Source: an uncultured Muribaculaceae bacterium
Lineage (GTDB): Bacteria; Bacteroidota; Bacteroidia; Bacteroidales; Muribaculaceae
DNA: 64,000 bases
NCBI GenBank assembly: GCA_910586995.1
Contig: CAJUKZ010000007.1
Location: forward strand, 47,189 to 111,188
Direction: 5' to 3'
Each line of letters opens with the position of its first letter. The stretch's first letter is position 1. A program made the position numbers and the translations under genes. The notes beneath the pieces are model-generated. The model did no database searches, was not told where the DNA came from, and saw nothing but the letters and a program-made list of their open reading frames with translations. Positions 9,908 through 20,073 of the stretch are shown piece by piece.

Positions 9908-11923
9908 TTAATGATTGAGTACTTGATTGATAAGATTATCGTCCGCAATGTTTGGCAATGTCACTTTAAGTCCGGGTGTACGCGCCATCTCGCGTTTGAT
10001 AGCGTCAATAGCACCCTGATTTCTCGCCCAGGATCGTCGCGCTATACCGTTGTTTACATCCCAGAGAAGCATACGTGATATGTTACGGGCCGATTCCGCA
10101 CTACCGTCAATCACCATGCCGAAACCACCGTTGATGACTTCTCCCCAACCGACTCCGCCACCATTATGGATAGACACCCACGTGGCTCCACGGAAAGAAT
10201 CACCTATGACGTTTTGTACTGCCATATCGGCTGTAAGGTTGCTGCCATCATAAATATTAGATGTCTCGCGATATGGAGAATCTGTTCCGCTGACATCATG
10301 ATGATCTCGACCAAGCACCACGGGTGCTGAGATCTCACCACTGGCAATCGCTTCGTTGAAAGCCAGAGCTATCTTGGTGCGTCCCTCGCTGTCGGCATAC
10401 AATATTCTCGCCTGCGAACCCACTACCAGATTGTTGCGGCCGGCCTCTTTAATCCAATGCAGATTGTCGGCAAGCTGTCCGCGTATATCTTCCGGTGCAT
10501 TCTCCATCATTACCTCAAGGACTTTGGCTGCGATTCTGTCCGTAGCTTCGAGATCAGCAGGATCGCCTGATGTGCATACCCATCTGAACGGACCGAATCC
10601 ATAGTCGAAAAACATCGGACCCATAATGTCCTGCACATACGAAGGGTATCGGAATCTGCCGTCTGCGGAAAGAATATCAGCCCCTGCACGGGATGCCTCG
10701 AGCATGAAAGCATTGCCGTAATCAAAGAAGTACATCCCCTTGTCGGCAAGCCTGTTGATTGCAGCGACCTGACGCCGCAGAGATTCCTGAACCCGCGATT
10801 TGAACAGTTCAGGCTGCATGGCCATCATTTCATTACTTTCCTCGTAGCTCATACCCACAGGATAATATCCACCTGCCCACGGATTGTGCAAAGATGTCTG
10901 GTCGCTGCCGAGATCTACATGCATATCTTCCTCTGCCAGACGTTCCCAAAGGTCCACGATGTTTCCCTCATAGGCAAGCGATACCGTTTCGCCCGCATCC
11001 ACTGCCTTTCTCGCCCGTCGGATCAATTGGTCAAGCGAGGAATATACCTCATCGACCCAACCCTGTTCGTGCCGTTTCGAGACTGCCTTGGGATTTATCT
11101 CTGCTGTGATACTTACCACCCCGGCTATATTTCCGGCTTTCGGTTGTGCACCTGACATGCCTCCGAGTCCGGCTGTTACAAACAGTATGCCTTTTGTCTT
11201 TCCACCGTTGGCAGACATTTGCTTGCGCGCCGCATTCAGTACCGTTATGGTTGTGCCGTGCACTATTCCCTGTGGACCTATATACATATAAGATCCGGCT
11301 GTCATCTGGCCGTATTGCGACACCCCCATTGCATTGAGTCTCTCCCAATCGTCAGGTGTAGAATGGTTGGGAATCACCATTCCATTTGTCACTATCACCC
11401 TCGGGGCATCAGGATGCGACGGAAACAATCCTAAGGGATGTCCTGAATACATCACCAGAGTCTGATTGTCGGTCATTTCCGACAGGTACTTCATCGTCAG
11501 CCGGTACTGCGCCCAGTTCTGGAACACAGCTCCGTTTCCTCCGTATGTGATAAGCTCGTGCGGATGCTGGGCCACAGCTTTATCCAGATTATTCTGAATC
11601 ATCAGCATTATCGCTGCAGCCTGACGCGACTTGGCCGGATAATGGTCTATGGGCCGAGCCTTCATCTCATAATCCGGCCGAAAGCGGTACATATATATAC
11701 GGCCATAATCGTGAAGTTCGCGGGCGAATTCTTCAGCGAGTACCTTATGATGCTTTTCCGGAAAATATCTCAAGGCATTCTTCAATGCCAGAGCTTTCTG
11801 CTCCGGAGAAAGTATATCCTTACGCTTGGGTGCATGATTGATGTCGGTATCGTATGCTTTTGGCTCAGGAAGGTTATCAGGAATACCGGCACATATATCC
11901 CGGCGGAATTCATCTATTGTCAT
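9908..11923 (-). CDS. hutU: Urocanate hydratase
   Basis: HutU hydrates urocanate to imidazolone propionate using tightly bound NAD as an electrophile. The 671-residue protein has the NAD-binding segment FVTAGLGGMSGAQP and the family signatures ITYGGNGAVFQNWAQYR and DQTSLHNPWAGGYYPVG. It belongs to the longer form, with a C-terminal extension relative to the ~560-residue enzymes of Proteobacteria. It lies between ftcD (7-base gap) and hutH (2-base gap). Confidence 0.95.
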   Translation of the reverse strand: MTIDEFRRDICAGIPDNLPEPKAYDTDINHAPKRKDILSPEQKALALKNALRYFPEKHHKVLAEEFARELHDYGRIYMYRFRPDYEMKARPIDHYPAKSRQAAAIMLMIQNNLDKAVAQHPHELITYGGNGAVFQNWAQYRLTMKYLSEMTDNQTLVMYSGHPLGLFPSHPDAPRVIVTNGMVIPNHSTPDDWERLNAMGVSQYGQMTAGSYMYIGPQGIVHGTTITVLNAARKQMSANGGKTKGILFVTAGLGGMSGAQPKAGNIAGVVSITAEINPKAVSKRHEQGWVDEVYSSLDQLIRRARKAVDAGETVSLAYEGNIVDLWERLAEEDMHVDLGSDQTSLHNPWAGGYYPVGMSYEESNEMMAMQPELFKSRVQESLRRQVAAINRLADKGMYFFDYGNAFMLEASRAGADILSADGRFRYPSYVQDIMGPMFFDYGFGPFRWVCTSGDPADLEATDRIAAKVLEVMMENAPEDIRGQLADNLHWIKEAGRNNLVVGSQARILYADSEGRTKIALAFNEAIASGEISAPVVLGRDHHDVSGTDSPYRETSNIYDGSNLTADMAVQNVIGDSFRGATWVSIHNGGGVGWGEVINGGFGMVIDGSAESARNISRMLLWDVNNGIARRSWARNQGAIDAIKREMARTPGLKVTLPNIADDNLINQVLNH

Positions 11924-11930
11924 ATTCTGG

Positions 11931-13631
11931 TTATCTGATGATTTTAGATTCTACAATATTGAGGATTTCTTCTTCAAGCACAGAAGCCTTGGCCGCTATT
12001 GCCTCAGCCTCCATGACCATAGCATCGGCAATATCGCGGTCTTTGAGCGAGGCGGCGTTGATCTTGACATTCAATGCCGCACCAAGCACAGCACCACGTG
12101 CAGCTATTGCACCTACACCGGCATCCGTCACTGAATTCGGATTTCCACATGATGCCATCGCTTTCACAAGTTCGAATACCTTGAATGCGGTCTTCATAGT
12201 TTGGAGCGGGACTTGCGTAGCATACAATGTAGCTTCTTCAAGAGCGGCAGCGCGGGCTTCGCGTTCCTCCTCGGTAGACTTAGGCATGGAGAATACAGCC
12301 ATTATCCGGTTGAATGCCTCTGTATCCTCATCGACAAGCTGCAGAAGTCTTGTCATGATCGACTGCCCCTTATCAGCATAATCGGAAAACTCTTGCCAGC
12401 GGTCATCCCACCCCGGTTTATGCGCCGACAGATTGGCTACCATAGTTCCCAATGCTGCACCAAGCGCTCCCATATATGCAGATATAGATCCGCCACCGGG
12501 CGCCGGGGATTCACTTGCAGTCTCCTCGGCGAATCCTCGTGCCGAAAGTCCGCATAGCGAACGTCCGTTATCTGAGGAGGCTATCATATATTCAATCACT
12601 TTTTCTTCCGGCTTGAAAGGCTTGAGGTCATCAAGTCCCATCGACTTCACCGCAATACGTATTATCTCCTCCTCCGGAATTCCTGTGGATCTATGCTGCT
12701 TATGCAGGAAATACCTGCCGGCCTCGATCAGAGTCCTTTTGGGTATCAGACCGACTATCTCTGTGCCGGTGACTCGGATTCCTCTGGCTGCCGCAGCCCT
12801 GCATACTTCATCAAACGCCACATGGAGCGGAGTGACGGAAATATCCGTTATATTCATAGACACCTGAGCGATACCATATTCATCTATATACCATCCGATA
12901 GCCTTTGTAGCTTTGAGCGTACCCGGTATCATAACAGTTTTACCATTCTCATCCTTCACCGGCTTTGAAGTCACGGACGTACTCTCGCGCTTGGGTCGGC
13001 CTTTTTCCCTTACGTCAAAAGCTATAGCGTTTGCCCGCCTGGTTGATGTCGTGTTAAGGTTATAGTTTACCGCAATAAGAAAATCGCGCGCGCCGACAGC
13101 AGTAGCACCAGTGCGCGCCATATGCTCGTCGAACGTGCGTGCGCCAAAATCAGGTTTCTCACTGTCAATCTCCATGCGTTCCGGCAATGCCTCATATTCG
13201 CCCTTGCGGCACACGGCAAGATTGCGCCTTTCAGGAGTAAATGCAGATGCCTCATAACTATAGACCGGTATATGAAGCTCATCGGCTATACGCTGTCCAA
13301 GATTACGCGCGAGTTCAGCGCATTGCTCAAGAGTTATTCCCGAAATTGGGATAAGCGGCAACACATCTGTAGCTCCCATGCGCGGGTGTGCCCCATGATG
13401 ATTTCTCATATCTATCAGTTCAGCCGCTTTGCTCACACCTCGGAATGCCGCCTCGACTACTGCCTCGGGCGTACCGACAAAAGTCACCACAGTACGGTTG
13501 GTAGCCTCTCCGGGATCTACATCAAGAAGCTTGACTCCTTCAACTGATTCAATCGAGTCGGTAATTTGTTTTATCACATGCCGGTCGCGGCCCTCACTGA
13601 AATTAGGGACACATTCTATAAGCCTATCCAC
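11931..13631 (-). CDS. ftcD: Bifunctional glutamate formimidoyltransferase / formimidoyl-THF cyclodeaminase
   Basis: A two-domain fusion of 566 residues. Residues ~1-330 are the formiminotransferase (ECVPNFSEGRD at the start, NHHGAHPRMGATD further in). Residues ~370-566 are the cyclodeaminase (SPAPGGGSISAYMGALGAALG). It moves the formimino group of formiminoglutamate to tetrahydrofolate and deaminates it to methenyl-THF, feeding one-carbon metabolism and releasing glutamate. It is the first gene of the minus-strand hut operon, so the promoter should lie just beyond 13,632. No clear match to the TTTG/TAnnTTTG pattern was found there. Confidence 0.95.
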   Translation of the reverse strand: MDRLIECVPNFSEGRDRHVIKQITDSIESVEGVKLLDVDPGEATNRTVVTFVGTPEAVVEAAFRGVSKAAELIDMRNHHGAHPRMGATDVLPLIPISGITLEQCAELARNLGQRIADELHIPVYSYEASAFTPERRNLAVCRKGEYEALPERMEIDSEKPDFGARTFDEHMARTGATAVGARDFLIAVNYNLNTTSTRRANAIAFDVREKGRPKRESTSVTSKPVKDENGKTVMIPGTLKATKAIGWYIDEYGIAQVSMNITDISVTPLHVAFDEVCRAAAARGIRVTGTEIVGLIPKRTLIEAGRYFLHKQHRSTGIPEEEIIRIAVKSMGLDDLKPFKPEEKVIEYMIASSDNGRSLCGLSARGFAEETASESPAPGGGSISAYMGALGAALGTMVANLSAHKPGWDDRWQEFSDYADKGQSIMTRLLQLVDEDTEAFNRIMAVFSMPKSTEEEREARAAALEEATLYATQVPLQTMKTAFKVFELVKAMASCGNPNSVTDAGVGAIAARGAVLGAALNVKINAASLKDRDIADAMVMEAEAIAAKASVLEEEILNIVESKIIR

Positions 13632-13858
13632 GGTATCAATATTTTATAGGTTTTTATTATTGTAATGTTATGTATTAACAGATTCACCCAATAAGATTGA
13701 ATCCACGACGAAATTACAAAAATCTTTTTGATTTACACGCCTCCGTCATAGACAACTTTCGTTCGGACCTACTTTGCCAACTCACTACATATAACAATAT
13801 CCACCCCATTATCCGCAGTTGAAAGCCATATAAAGTCCAGATTATTGTTATCCTAATA

Positions 13859-13890
13859 TTTGGAAATATATTGATTTTGTATTAATTTCG
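13859..13890 (+). promoter_or_regulatory. Predicted promoter for the structured RNA
   Basis: TTTG at 13859-13862 is followed by exactly 20 bases and TAATTTCG at 13883-13890. This is one mismatch from the Bacteroidales TAnnTTTG element. It would start transcription near 13,897, just before the structured segment. Nothing else is seen in the surrounding 13,632-13,858 stretch. Confidence 0.5.
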
Positions 13891-13896
13891 CGATAC

Positions 13897-14125
13897 AGAG
13901 TCTGCAATTAGAGACTCATAGACATACTAAGTACAACACGAAAGTGTCTTACTGATTCTTAAGGATTGAAGCCTGGAAACCTCAAACCCTGATGAAAGAT
14001 GAAGTGGACACTCTCGCGTCATAGCATACCTATGGCGGGAGAGTTTGCTCCATACCTTTCATTAACGGTTCTTCCAGGCACCGAATCCTTGAGGTATGGC
14101 AAGCGGCTCTTCCGCTTTTGCGTTG
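13897..14125 (+). ncRNA. Structured non-coding RNA candidate, 6S-like shape
   Basis: Three consecutive foldable units lie in the 556-base gap between ftcD and the next gene. (1) A hairpin at 13930-13953 has arms AGTA..ACAC and GTGT..TACT around a GAAA loop. (2) A long, interrupted hairpin at 13961-14093 pairs AAGGATT with AATCCTT, GCCTGGAA with TTCCAGGC, TGATGAAAG with CTTTCATTA, and ACTCTC with GAGAGT. (3) A short terminator-like hairpin AAGCGG/CCGCTT lies near 14101-14118. A long, bubble-containing stem of this size resembles 6S RNA, but I see no diagnostic sequence. A cis-acting leader for the lipoprotein at 14188 is the alternative. Confidence 0.5.
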
Positions 14126-14187
14126 TATTGATATAAAATTTTACCTTAAATCAAATCTCAAGTAGAGCCGGGATTATCGAATTCATT

Positions 14188-15048
14188 ATGAAGTGTTATT
14201 TTAATTATTTCGCATCTCTCATTTTGTCTGCGTCAATGTGCACAACATTTTACTCATGTAGTGACGACAACGACGAACCTAACGACGGACAGGAATCAAT
14301 CCCGGGAGTAGTGAATCCTAACAATGTTTTCACAGGACAAATGCCAACCGAAATCAGCGGCTCTAAAATTTCAAGAAACGCAGAAGGGTATGTAAATGAA
14401 ATCGTAACTTCCGACGGAAAAGTAATTTCATTCGAATATCCAGAAAAATCACGAGCAGAGCAAATCTCAAATAATATCATTATGACGGTGGATGAAGATG
14501 GAGACAAGACTTTCTACAACATGACTATCGGACGTAATGGATTCGTAACAAAAGCCTATGTTAAATTTAAAAACCAGGGAGAACATGAGTATGAGGAAGG
14601 TGAGTGGACACTTTCTTATGATAACGATGGACACCTTATAAAAGCATATCACGATTATGCTGACGAGCAAGGAGAAGACGATTATACGATCACATTGCAA
14701 TGGAAAGACGGCAACATCATAAAAACTTATAAAGACAATGGCTGGGATAGCTATTCCTACAGCTACACATCCGCCTCCTATCCATCAGCAATCAAGAACA
14801 AAGGCGCGATATTTATGTTTGAGTCAGTCTATCCTATCGAAGTCTATGATCTTGAATGGGTATACTACGCAGGAATGCTTGGTAAAGGCCCTAAGGATCT
14901 CGCTGTATCATCTTCCGAACTGGATGATGGTGAAACTTACACAACCAACTATATATGGACACTTGATCAGAATGGTTATCCGACTGTCTTTGATGTGGAG
15001 GATGACGACCATCCCGGATCAAGCACTGTAAGGTTCAGATGGAATTAA
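14188..15048 (+). CDS. DUF4595-like lipoprotein
   Basis: A lipoprotein of 286 residues. The signal peptide ends in a lipobox (TTFYSC, Cys at about residue 24) followed by an acidic linker (SDDNDEPNDG), typical of surface-exposed Bacteroidales lipoproteins. The rest consists of recurring beta-rich units (for example WTLSYDNDGHLIKAY and IWTLDQNGYPTVF) resembling the DUF4595/YD-repeat-like proteins common in gut Bacteroidetes. Molecular role unknown. It stands alone after the structured RNA. Confidence 0.75.
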   Translation: MKCYFNYFASLILSASMCTTFYSCSDDNDEPNDGQESIPGVVNPNNVFTGQMPTEISGSKISRNAEGYVNEIVTSDGKVISFEYPEKSRAEQISNNIIMTVDEDGDKTFYNMTIGRNGFVTKAYVKFKNQGEHEYEEGEWTLSYDNDGHLIKAYHDYADEQGEDDYTITLQWKDGNIIKTYKDNGWDSYSYSYTSASYPSAIKNKGAIFMFESVYPIEVYDLEWVYYAGMLGKGPKDLAVSSSELDDGETYTTNYIWTLDQNGYPTVFDVEDDDHPGSSTVRFRWN

Positions 15049-15147
15049 GTTTCTGAAACAGAAGATACGGGGAATTTTAATCTCAAAAATTACCACCCAT
15101 ATTTTCTGTTTATCAACTGATTAATAACTTGTTTATAAATAGGCTAT

Positions 15148-16077
15148 ATGACTGAACAGGAAATAATAGGCGTACTATCTGCCACGGCTGGAACAACTTT
15201 AATATCATATATAATATTAACAAAGAAGCATTCATTTGGTTGGCCTTTATTATTTTGGATTATCTCCATAATTTCTTGGTTTATATACAACAAAGCTAAT
15301 CCAGAGACGGCATTATGGTTTACTGATTTTGATGAGGTCGGAACATTTATCGGTTTCTCGGGAGTAATCTTGCTTGGTCTCTTTTACGCATTGCAAACTA
15401 TCATACTATTTGAATTAAGCTCAGAATATTGTGATAGAGAAGACTCAAACGCCTTTATTTTAATTCCTATATACATATTAATAGTTGGTATACTTTTTAT
15501 ATTCATAAGCAGTGGATACTTGTCCACCTCGTGGATTACCATTCCTATCCTCATAGCCGTTGCATTAATTATTCTTGGAATATGGCATAACGACTTTGAT
15601 ATTGAGAATGTGCTCTTATTGTTACCAATATTATTGGCCGTAGCGGCTTATATTTATACATTCCCATTGATAGTGAAAACTTCTGCTTGGCTTTTCTATG
15701 TGATATTTTTTGTTATTCTATTCAAAAGAAGTGAAGCATTGGATATTATATTGGATTTAGGGCCTAAACATAAAACACCGCATAGTAAAACTAAGTCTGA
15801 TAATATTGTATCCCAAATTCAAAAGATACATTCCCAGTCCAGTCCTGAGATGAAAAGCCAAGAATCTCCACGCATGGTAATAACTTTTAAGGGGAAGTAT
15901 TACTCAAATGGCATGAAGCAAATAAATCGAAAAATACGATGCTCAATCGGAGAATCTCATAGATATACAGCATATATGTATGATAAAGATCTCCAAAAAT
16001 CCTGGATAACAACTAATTATCCTGGCGCAAATTTAGATAAAGGTTGGAGTTTGAATGTTAATATCTCAAAAGAGTAG
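15148..16077 (+). CDS. AT-rich multi-pass membrane protein, unknown function
   Basis: This 309-residue protein has about six hydrophobic segments in residues 1-190. A hydrophilic C-terminal domain (~residues 205-309) follows, with a Ser/Lys-rich linker and a beta-rich end. Family not recognised. The coding sequence is visibly richer in A and T than its neighbours and has no operon partner, which suggests later acquisition. It ends shortly before the tRNA-Cys gene on the opposite strand. Confidence 0.7.
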   Translation: MTEQEIIGVLSATAGTTLISYIILTKKHSFGWPLLFWIISIISWFIYNKANPETALWFTDFDEVGTFIGFSGVILLGLFYALQTIILFELSSEYCDREDSNAFILIPIYILIVGILFIFISSGYLSTSWITIPILIAVALIILGIWHNDFDIENVLLLLPILLAVAAYIYTFPLIVKTSAWLFYVIFFVILFKRSEALDIILDLGPKHKTPHSKTKSDNIVSQIQKIHSQSSPEMKSQESPRMVITFKGKYYSNGMKQINRKIRCSIGESHRYTAYMYDKDLQKSWITTNYPGANLDKGWSLNVNISKE

Positions 16078-16147
16078 ACAGACTCAAAACTATGGACAAT
16101 ACAACCTCGCTATCACCATACTATAATCTAATTACTGCATAATACAC

Positions 16148-16179
16148 AAGAAACGCCCGACTAATGTCGGGCGTTTCTT
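16148..16179. terminator. Bidirectional terminator after tRNA-Cys
   Basis: A perfect 14-base stem (AAGAAACGCCCGAC with GTCGGGCGTTTCTT) encloses a TAAT loop. It lies directly downstream of the tRNA gene in its minus-strand direction and also after the plus-strand membrane-protein gene. Confidence 0.85.
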
Positions 16180-16185
16180 TCAGCG

Positions 16186-16256
16186 AGGTACCTAGCAGAA
16201 TCGAACTGCTGTGCTCGGTTTTGCAGACCGATGCCTAACCACTCGGCCAAGGTACC
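16186..16256 (-). tRNA. tRNA-Cys (GCA)
   Basis: On the minus strand the acceptor arms GGTACC and GGTACC pair, and the anticodon arm is TCGGT-CTGCAAA-ACCGA, giving anticodon GCA. The T arm contains AGCAG-TTCGATT-CTGCT. About 71 bases long; the 3' CCA is not encoded, as is common in Bacteroidetes. Confidence 0.95.
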
Positions 16257-16416
16257 GTTTTTTGTGGTTTGCGGTTGCAAAGGTAGTCACTTCACTCCAC
16301 ATGCGCAAGTCTTTTTGCACATTTTTTGCAGATTCTTTGCATTTTATTTTCCACAAACGGCATATCACTACATATAATCAATGAGTTATCTCTAAGCAAC
16401 TTTTTTTATTGCAGCA

Positions 16417-17241
16417 TCACAAGAATAACAGCGACAGAGCCATAAGAGCCATACCTGCAACAAAACCGGCAATAGAGGCATGATGATGTCCGTAGCGCTG
16501 TGCCGCAGGGAGCAACTCGTCGATGGAGATATAGACCATTACTCCTGATACTGCGGCCAAAAGCACGGCAGAAAATACAGGTGTCCACAAAGGCAATAGC
16601 ACCAGCATAGCGACTAATGCCCCCGCAGGCTCGGCAAGGCCAGCGAGCAACGACCACCTAAGTGCCTTGCTTCTGCTGCCGGTCGAATGATAGACAGGCA
16701 CGGCTACGGCAACACCTTCGGGAATATTATGTATGGCAATAGCGACTACTATCGGGATGGCTACTTCCATACCATCAAGCGCAGCAACGAAAGTAGCCAC
16801 ACCCTCAGGGAAGTTATGCACCGCTATAGCTGTACCTACCATCAGTCCGGTACGCTTCATTGCATGACTGTGGCCCGATCTTCCTCCACCATCCGCTCTT
16901 TCTTCCGGATCACGCATTTCGTGCGGATTCTCATCTTCAGGAATCAGCCAGTCGATAAGCGCAATAAGAAGCACGCCCGCGAAGAACGAGGATATAACAA
17001 CCAATTTACCACTACGCTCCGACATAAGACTACCTATCTCCGTAAAAGCCTCCGGAAGCAAGTCCATAAAAGACACATAAACCATCACTCCCGCCGAGAG
17101 GCCCAGCGCGCCGCTCAACAGACGGGGAGACGTTCCCTTCGCAAAAAAGGCGGCCAAGGCCCCTACTCCAGTGGCCATACCTGCCACAAGCGTAAGCAGC
17201 AGCGCCACCAATATAGTATCTATATCAAAACCCATAATCAC
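16417..17241 (-). CDS. zupT: ZIP-family divalent metal transporter
   Basis: A 274-residue inner-membrane protein with eight predicted helices. The paired metal-site helices carry HNFPEGVATF and HNIPEGVAVAV, the ZupT/ZIP signature. A His- and charge-rich loop between helices III and IV (SGHSHAMK nearby) is also typical. It should import zinc, iron or manganese. ATG 17235 is an alternative start. It is monocistronic and divergent from nrdJ across about 250 bases. Confidence 0.9.
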   Translation of the reverse strand: MIMGFDIDTILVALLLTLVAGMATGVGALAAFFAKGTSPRLLSGALGLSAGVMVYVSFMDLLPEAFTEIGSLMSERSGKLVVISSFFAGVLLIALIDWLIPEDENPHEMRDPEERADGGGRSGHSHAMKRTGLMVGTAIAVHNFPEGVATFVAALDGMEVAIPIVVAIAIHNIPEGVAVAVPVYHSTGSRSKALRWSLLAGLAEPAGALVAMLVLLPLWTPVFSAVLLAAVSGVMVYISIDELLPAAQRYGHHHASIAGFVAGMALMALSLLFL

Positions 17242-17492
17242 ACAAATAGCTGAAATATAAGCAAGTGAACTAAATGATTAACGTTATGACGGGTGAATAT
17301 ATTATCGCCTCGCCATAATTTATAATGAGTAATTCTCTAATTAGTTCATTCTTCAACACATCCATAAGAATGTAAAAAACTTTTTAATTCATTTTCCGCA
17401 CAGCGTGCTTGTTATTCTATTCTTTTCCGTAAATTTGTGCTTCGTAACATTTGATTATTACACCATAAAATATATACGCAATCTGATTCCAG

Positions 17493-20039
17493 ATGAAAAC
17501 TTACACCTACGATGAGGCATTCGAAGCCTCGCTACGCTACTTCGACGGCGATGATCTGGCCGCAAGAGTGTGGGTAAGCAAATACGCGCTGAAGGACAGC
17601 TTCGGCAATCTGTATGAACGCACACCCGACGACATGCACATGCGCATAGCATCGGAGATAGTGCGCATAGAGAAAAAGTATCCCAACCCGATGTCAATCG
17701 AGGAAATTATGGGACTCCTGAAAGACTTCCGCTACATAGTGCCTCAGGGTAGTCCGATGACCGGAATAGGCAATGACTTTCAGGTAGGCTCGTTGAGCAA
17801 CTGTTTTGTAATCGGCCTCGACGGCGATCCGGATTCTTACGGAGGTGTGATCCGAATTGATGAGGAACAGGTGCAACTGATGAAACGCCGCGGCGGTGTG
17901 GGCCACGATCTGAGCCATATACGTCCGAAAGGCACTCCCGTCAAGAATTCCGCACTAACATCCACCGGCCTTGTGCCATTTATGGAACGCTACAGCAACA
18001 GTACGCGTGAGGTGGCCCAGGACGGACGACGCGGAGCCCTGATGATGACAGTATCCATCGCCCATCCCGATTCAGAAGCATTCATAGATGCTAAAATGAC
18101 CGAGGGAAAAGTGACGGGAGCTAATGTATCCGTACGTATCAATGATGAATTCATGAATGCAGCCACAGAGGGCAGGCCTTATCTCCAGAAGTATCCTGTA
18201 GGTTCGGACAATCCGGCGATTGTCAAGGAGATTGATGCAGCCGCACTGTGGAACAAGATAATCCACAACGCCTGGCAATCGGCTGAACCGGGAGTACTGT
18301 TCTGGGACACAATAACCCGCGAATCAGTGCCCGACTGCTATGCTGATCTCGGATTCCGCACCATTTCCACAAATCCATGCGGAGAAATTCCTCTTTGCCC
18401 CTACGATAGTTGCCGCCTGCTTGCTATAAATCTTTATTCATATGTGAAGAATCCCTTCACCGACAATGCTGAATTCGATTTCGATCTGCTTGGCGAACAT
18501 GTGGCCAAGGCACAGCGCATCATGGACGACATCATCGATCTTGAGATGGAAAAGATCGACACCATACTCAAGAAAATCGACGAAGATCCGGAGACAGAAG
18601 AAGTAAAAAGCACCGAACGCAACCTCTGGGAAAAAATCAAAGCCAAGACAGCCAAGGGACGACGCACCGGAGTAGGCACAACTGCGGAAGGCGACATGAT
18701 TGCCGCACTCGGACTCCGATATGGAACACCCGAAGCCACCGATATGTCGGAAGCGGTCCATCGCAAAGTGGCTCTGTCTGCATACCGCTCATCCGTAAAT
18801 CTTGCACGTGAGCGCGGAGCATTCGAGGTATACGATGCAGCACGCGAAATCAACAATCCATATATCACCCGCTTGCGCGAGGCAGATCCTGAACTTTATG
18901 AAGAAATGGCCCGATACGGACGCCGCAACATTGCTTGCCTTACAATCGCGCCTACCGGTACTACGTCGCTTATGACGAGAACCACCTCAGGTATCGAACC
19001 GGTCTTCATGCCTGTATACAAACGCAGACGCAAGGTGAATCCCTCCGACGTCAACGTCCATGTCGACTACGTGGATGAAAGCGGAGACGCATTCGAGGAA
19101 TACATCGTTTATCATCCTAAGTTCATCACATGGATGAAAAGCAAGGGCATCGAGGAAAAACGTACGTATACGCAAGAAGAAATAGATGATCTGATCGCCC
19201 AATCGCCCTACAACAAAGCCACAGCCAACGACATCGACTGGCTCGAGAAAGTAAATATGCAGGGACGCGTGCAGCGATGGGTCGACCACTCGATCTCTGT
19301 TACCATCAACCTGCCGAACGATGTATCAGAAAATGTCGTAAGGCAACTATATGAACATGCTTGGAAAGCAGGTTGCAAGGGTTGCACCGTGTATCGCGAC
19401 GGATCGCGTTCGGGCGTGCTCGTGGCACTTGAGAAAAAAGCGAAGAAAAATAAGGAAAAAGAGAAAGAAAGCACTGCCGAACAGGCAGTCCATACCCATA
19501 AGCGCCCCAACGAACTCGATGCCGACGTGGTACGCTTCCAGAACAACAAAGAGAAATGGATCGCTTTCGTGGGTCTCATCGACGGCCGTCCGTATGAGAT
19601 CTTCACCGGACTGGCCGACGACGAAGACGGTATCTTCTGTCCTAAGTCCGTTAACCACGGCAAAATCATTAAAGCCGTGGACGACAAAGGCAACAAACGC
19701 TATGATTTCCAGTTTATAAACAAACGCGGCTACAAGACCACGATCGAAGGCCTTTCAGAGAAATTCAATCCCGAATATTGGAATTATGCCAAGCTTATTT
19801 CCGGAGTTCTCCGCTATGGAATGCCCATCGATCAGGTTCTGAAACTTGTAGGCGGTCTCGAACTCGACAACCATTCTATCAACACTTGGAAAATGGGCGT
19901 GGAACGCGCTTTGAAAAAATACCTGCCCAACGGCACACATGCCGAAGGACGCCGCTGCCCGAATTGCGGAGAGGAAACACTCGTATATCAGGAAGGCTGC
20001 CTGATCTGCACAAACTGCGGAACTTCGCGTTGCGGATAA
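17493..20039 (+). CDS. nrdJ: Adenosylcobalamin-dependent (class II) ribonucleotide reductase
   Basis: NrdJ reduces ribonucleotides to deoxyribonucleotides with adenosylcobalamin as radical source. The 848-residue protein has the redox and active-site block NPCGEIPLCPYDSC and the phosphate-binding TIAPTGTTSLMTRT. Its C-terminal tail is a four-cysteine zinc-ribbon-like module (CPNCGEE...CTNCGTSRCG) expected to shuttle electrons. No B12 box or cobalamin riboswitch is visible in the 250 bases upstream; TAAATTTG near 17,430 may be the -7 element. Confidence 0.93.
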   Translation: MKTYTYDEAFEASLRYFDGDDLAARVWVSKYALKDSFGNLYERTPDDMHMRIASEIVRIEKKYPNPMSIEEIMGLLKDFRYIVPQGSPMTGIGNDFQVGSLSNCFVIGLDGDPDSYGGVIRIDEEQVQLMKRRGGVGHDLSHIRPKGTPVKNSALTSTGLVPFMERYSNSTREVAQDGRRGALMMTVSIAHPDSEAFIDAKMTEGKVTGANVSVRINDEFMNAATEGRPYLQKYPVGSDNPAIVKEIDAAALWNKIIHNAWQSAEPGVLFWDTITRESVPDCYADLGFRTISTNPCGEIPLCPYDSCRLLAINLYSYVKNPFTDNAEFDFDLLGEHVAKAQRIMDDIIDLEMEKIDTILKKIDEDPETEEVKSTERNLWEKIKAKTAKGRRTGVGTTAEGDMIAALGLRYGTPEATDMSEAVHRKVALSAYRSSVNLARERGAFEVYDAAREINNPYITRLREADPELYEEMARYGRRNIACLTIAPTGTTSLMTRTTSGIEPVFMPVYKRRRKVNPSDVNVHVDYVDESGDAFEEYIVYHPKFITWMKSKGIEEKRTYTQEEIDDLIAQSPYNKATANDIDWLEKVNMQGRVQRWVDHSISVTINLPNDVSENVVRQLYEHAWKAGCKGCTVYRDGSRSGVLVALEKKAKKNKEKEKESTAEQAVHTHKRPNELDADVVRFQNNKEKWIAFVGLIDGRPYEIFTGLADDEDGIFCPKSVNHGKIIKAVDDKGNKRYDFQFINKRGYKTTIEGLSEKFNPEYWNYAKLISGVLRYGMPIDQVLKLVGGLELDNHSINTWKMGVERALKKYLPNGTHAEGRRCPNCGEETLVYQEGCLICTNCGTSRCG

Positions 20040-20073
20040 GGACGGTCAAGACAGATAAACATCAATACTACAC

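Noticed and set aside
17242..17492. Cobalamin riboswitch upstream of nrdJ
   Set aside because: No B12-box-like sequence or extended fold is visible in the 250-base leader.
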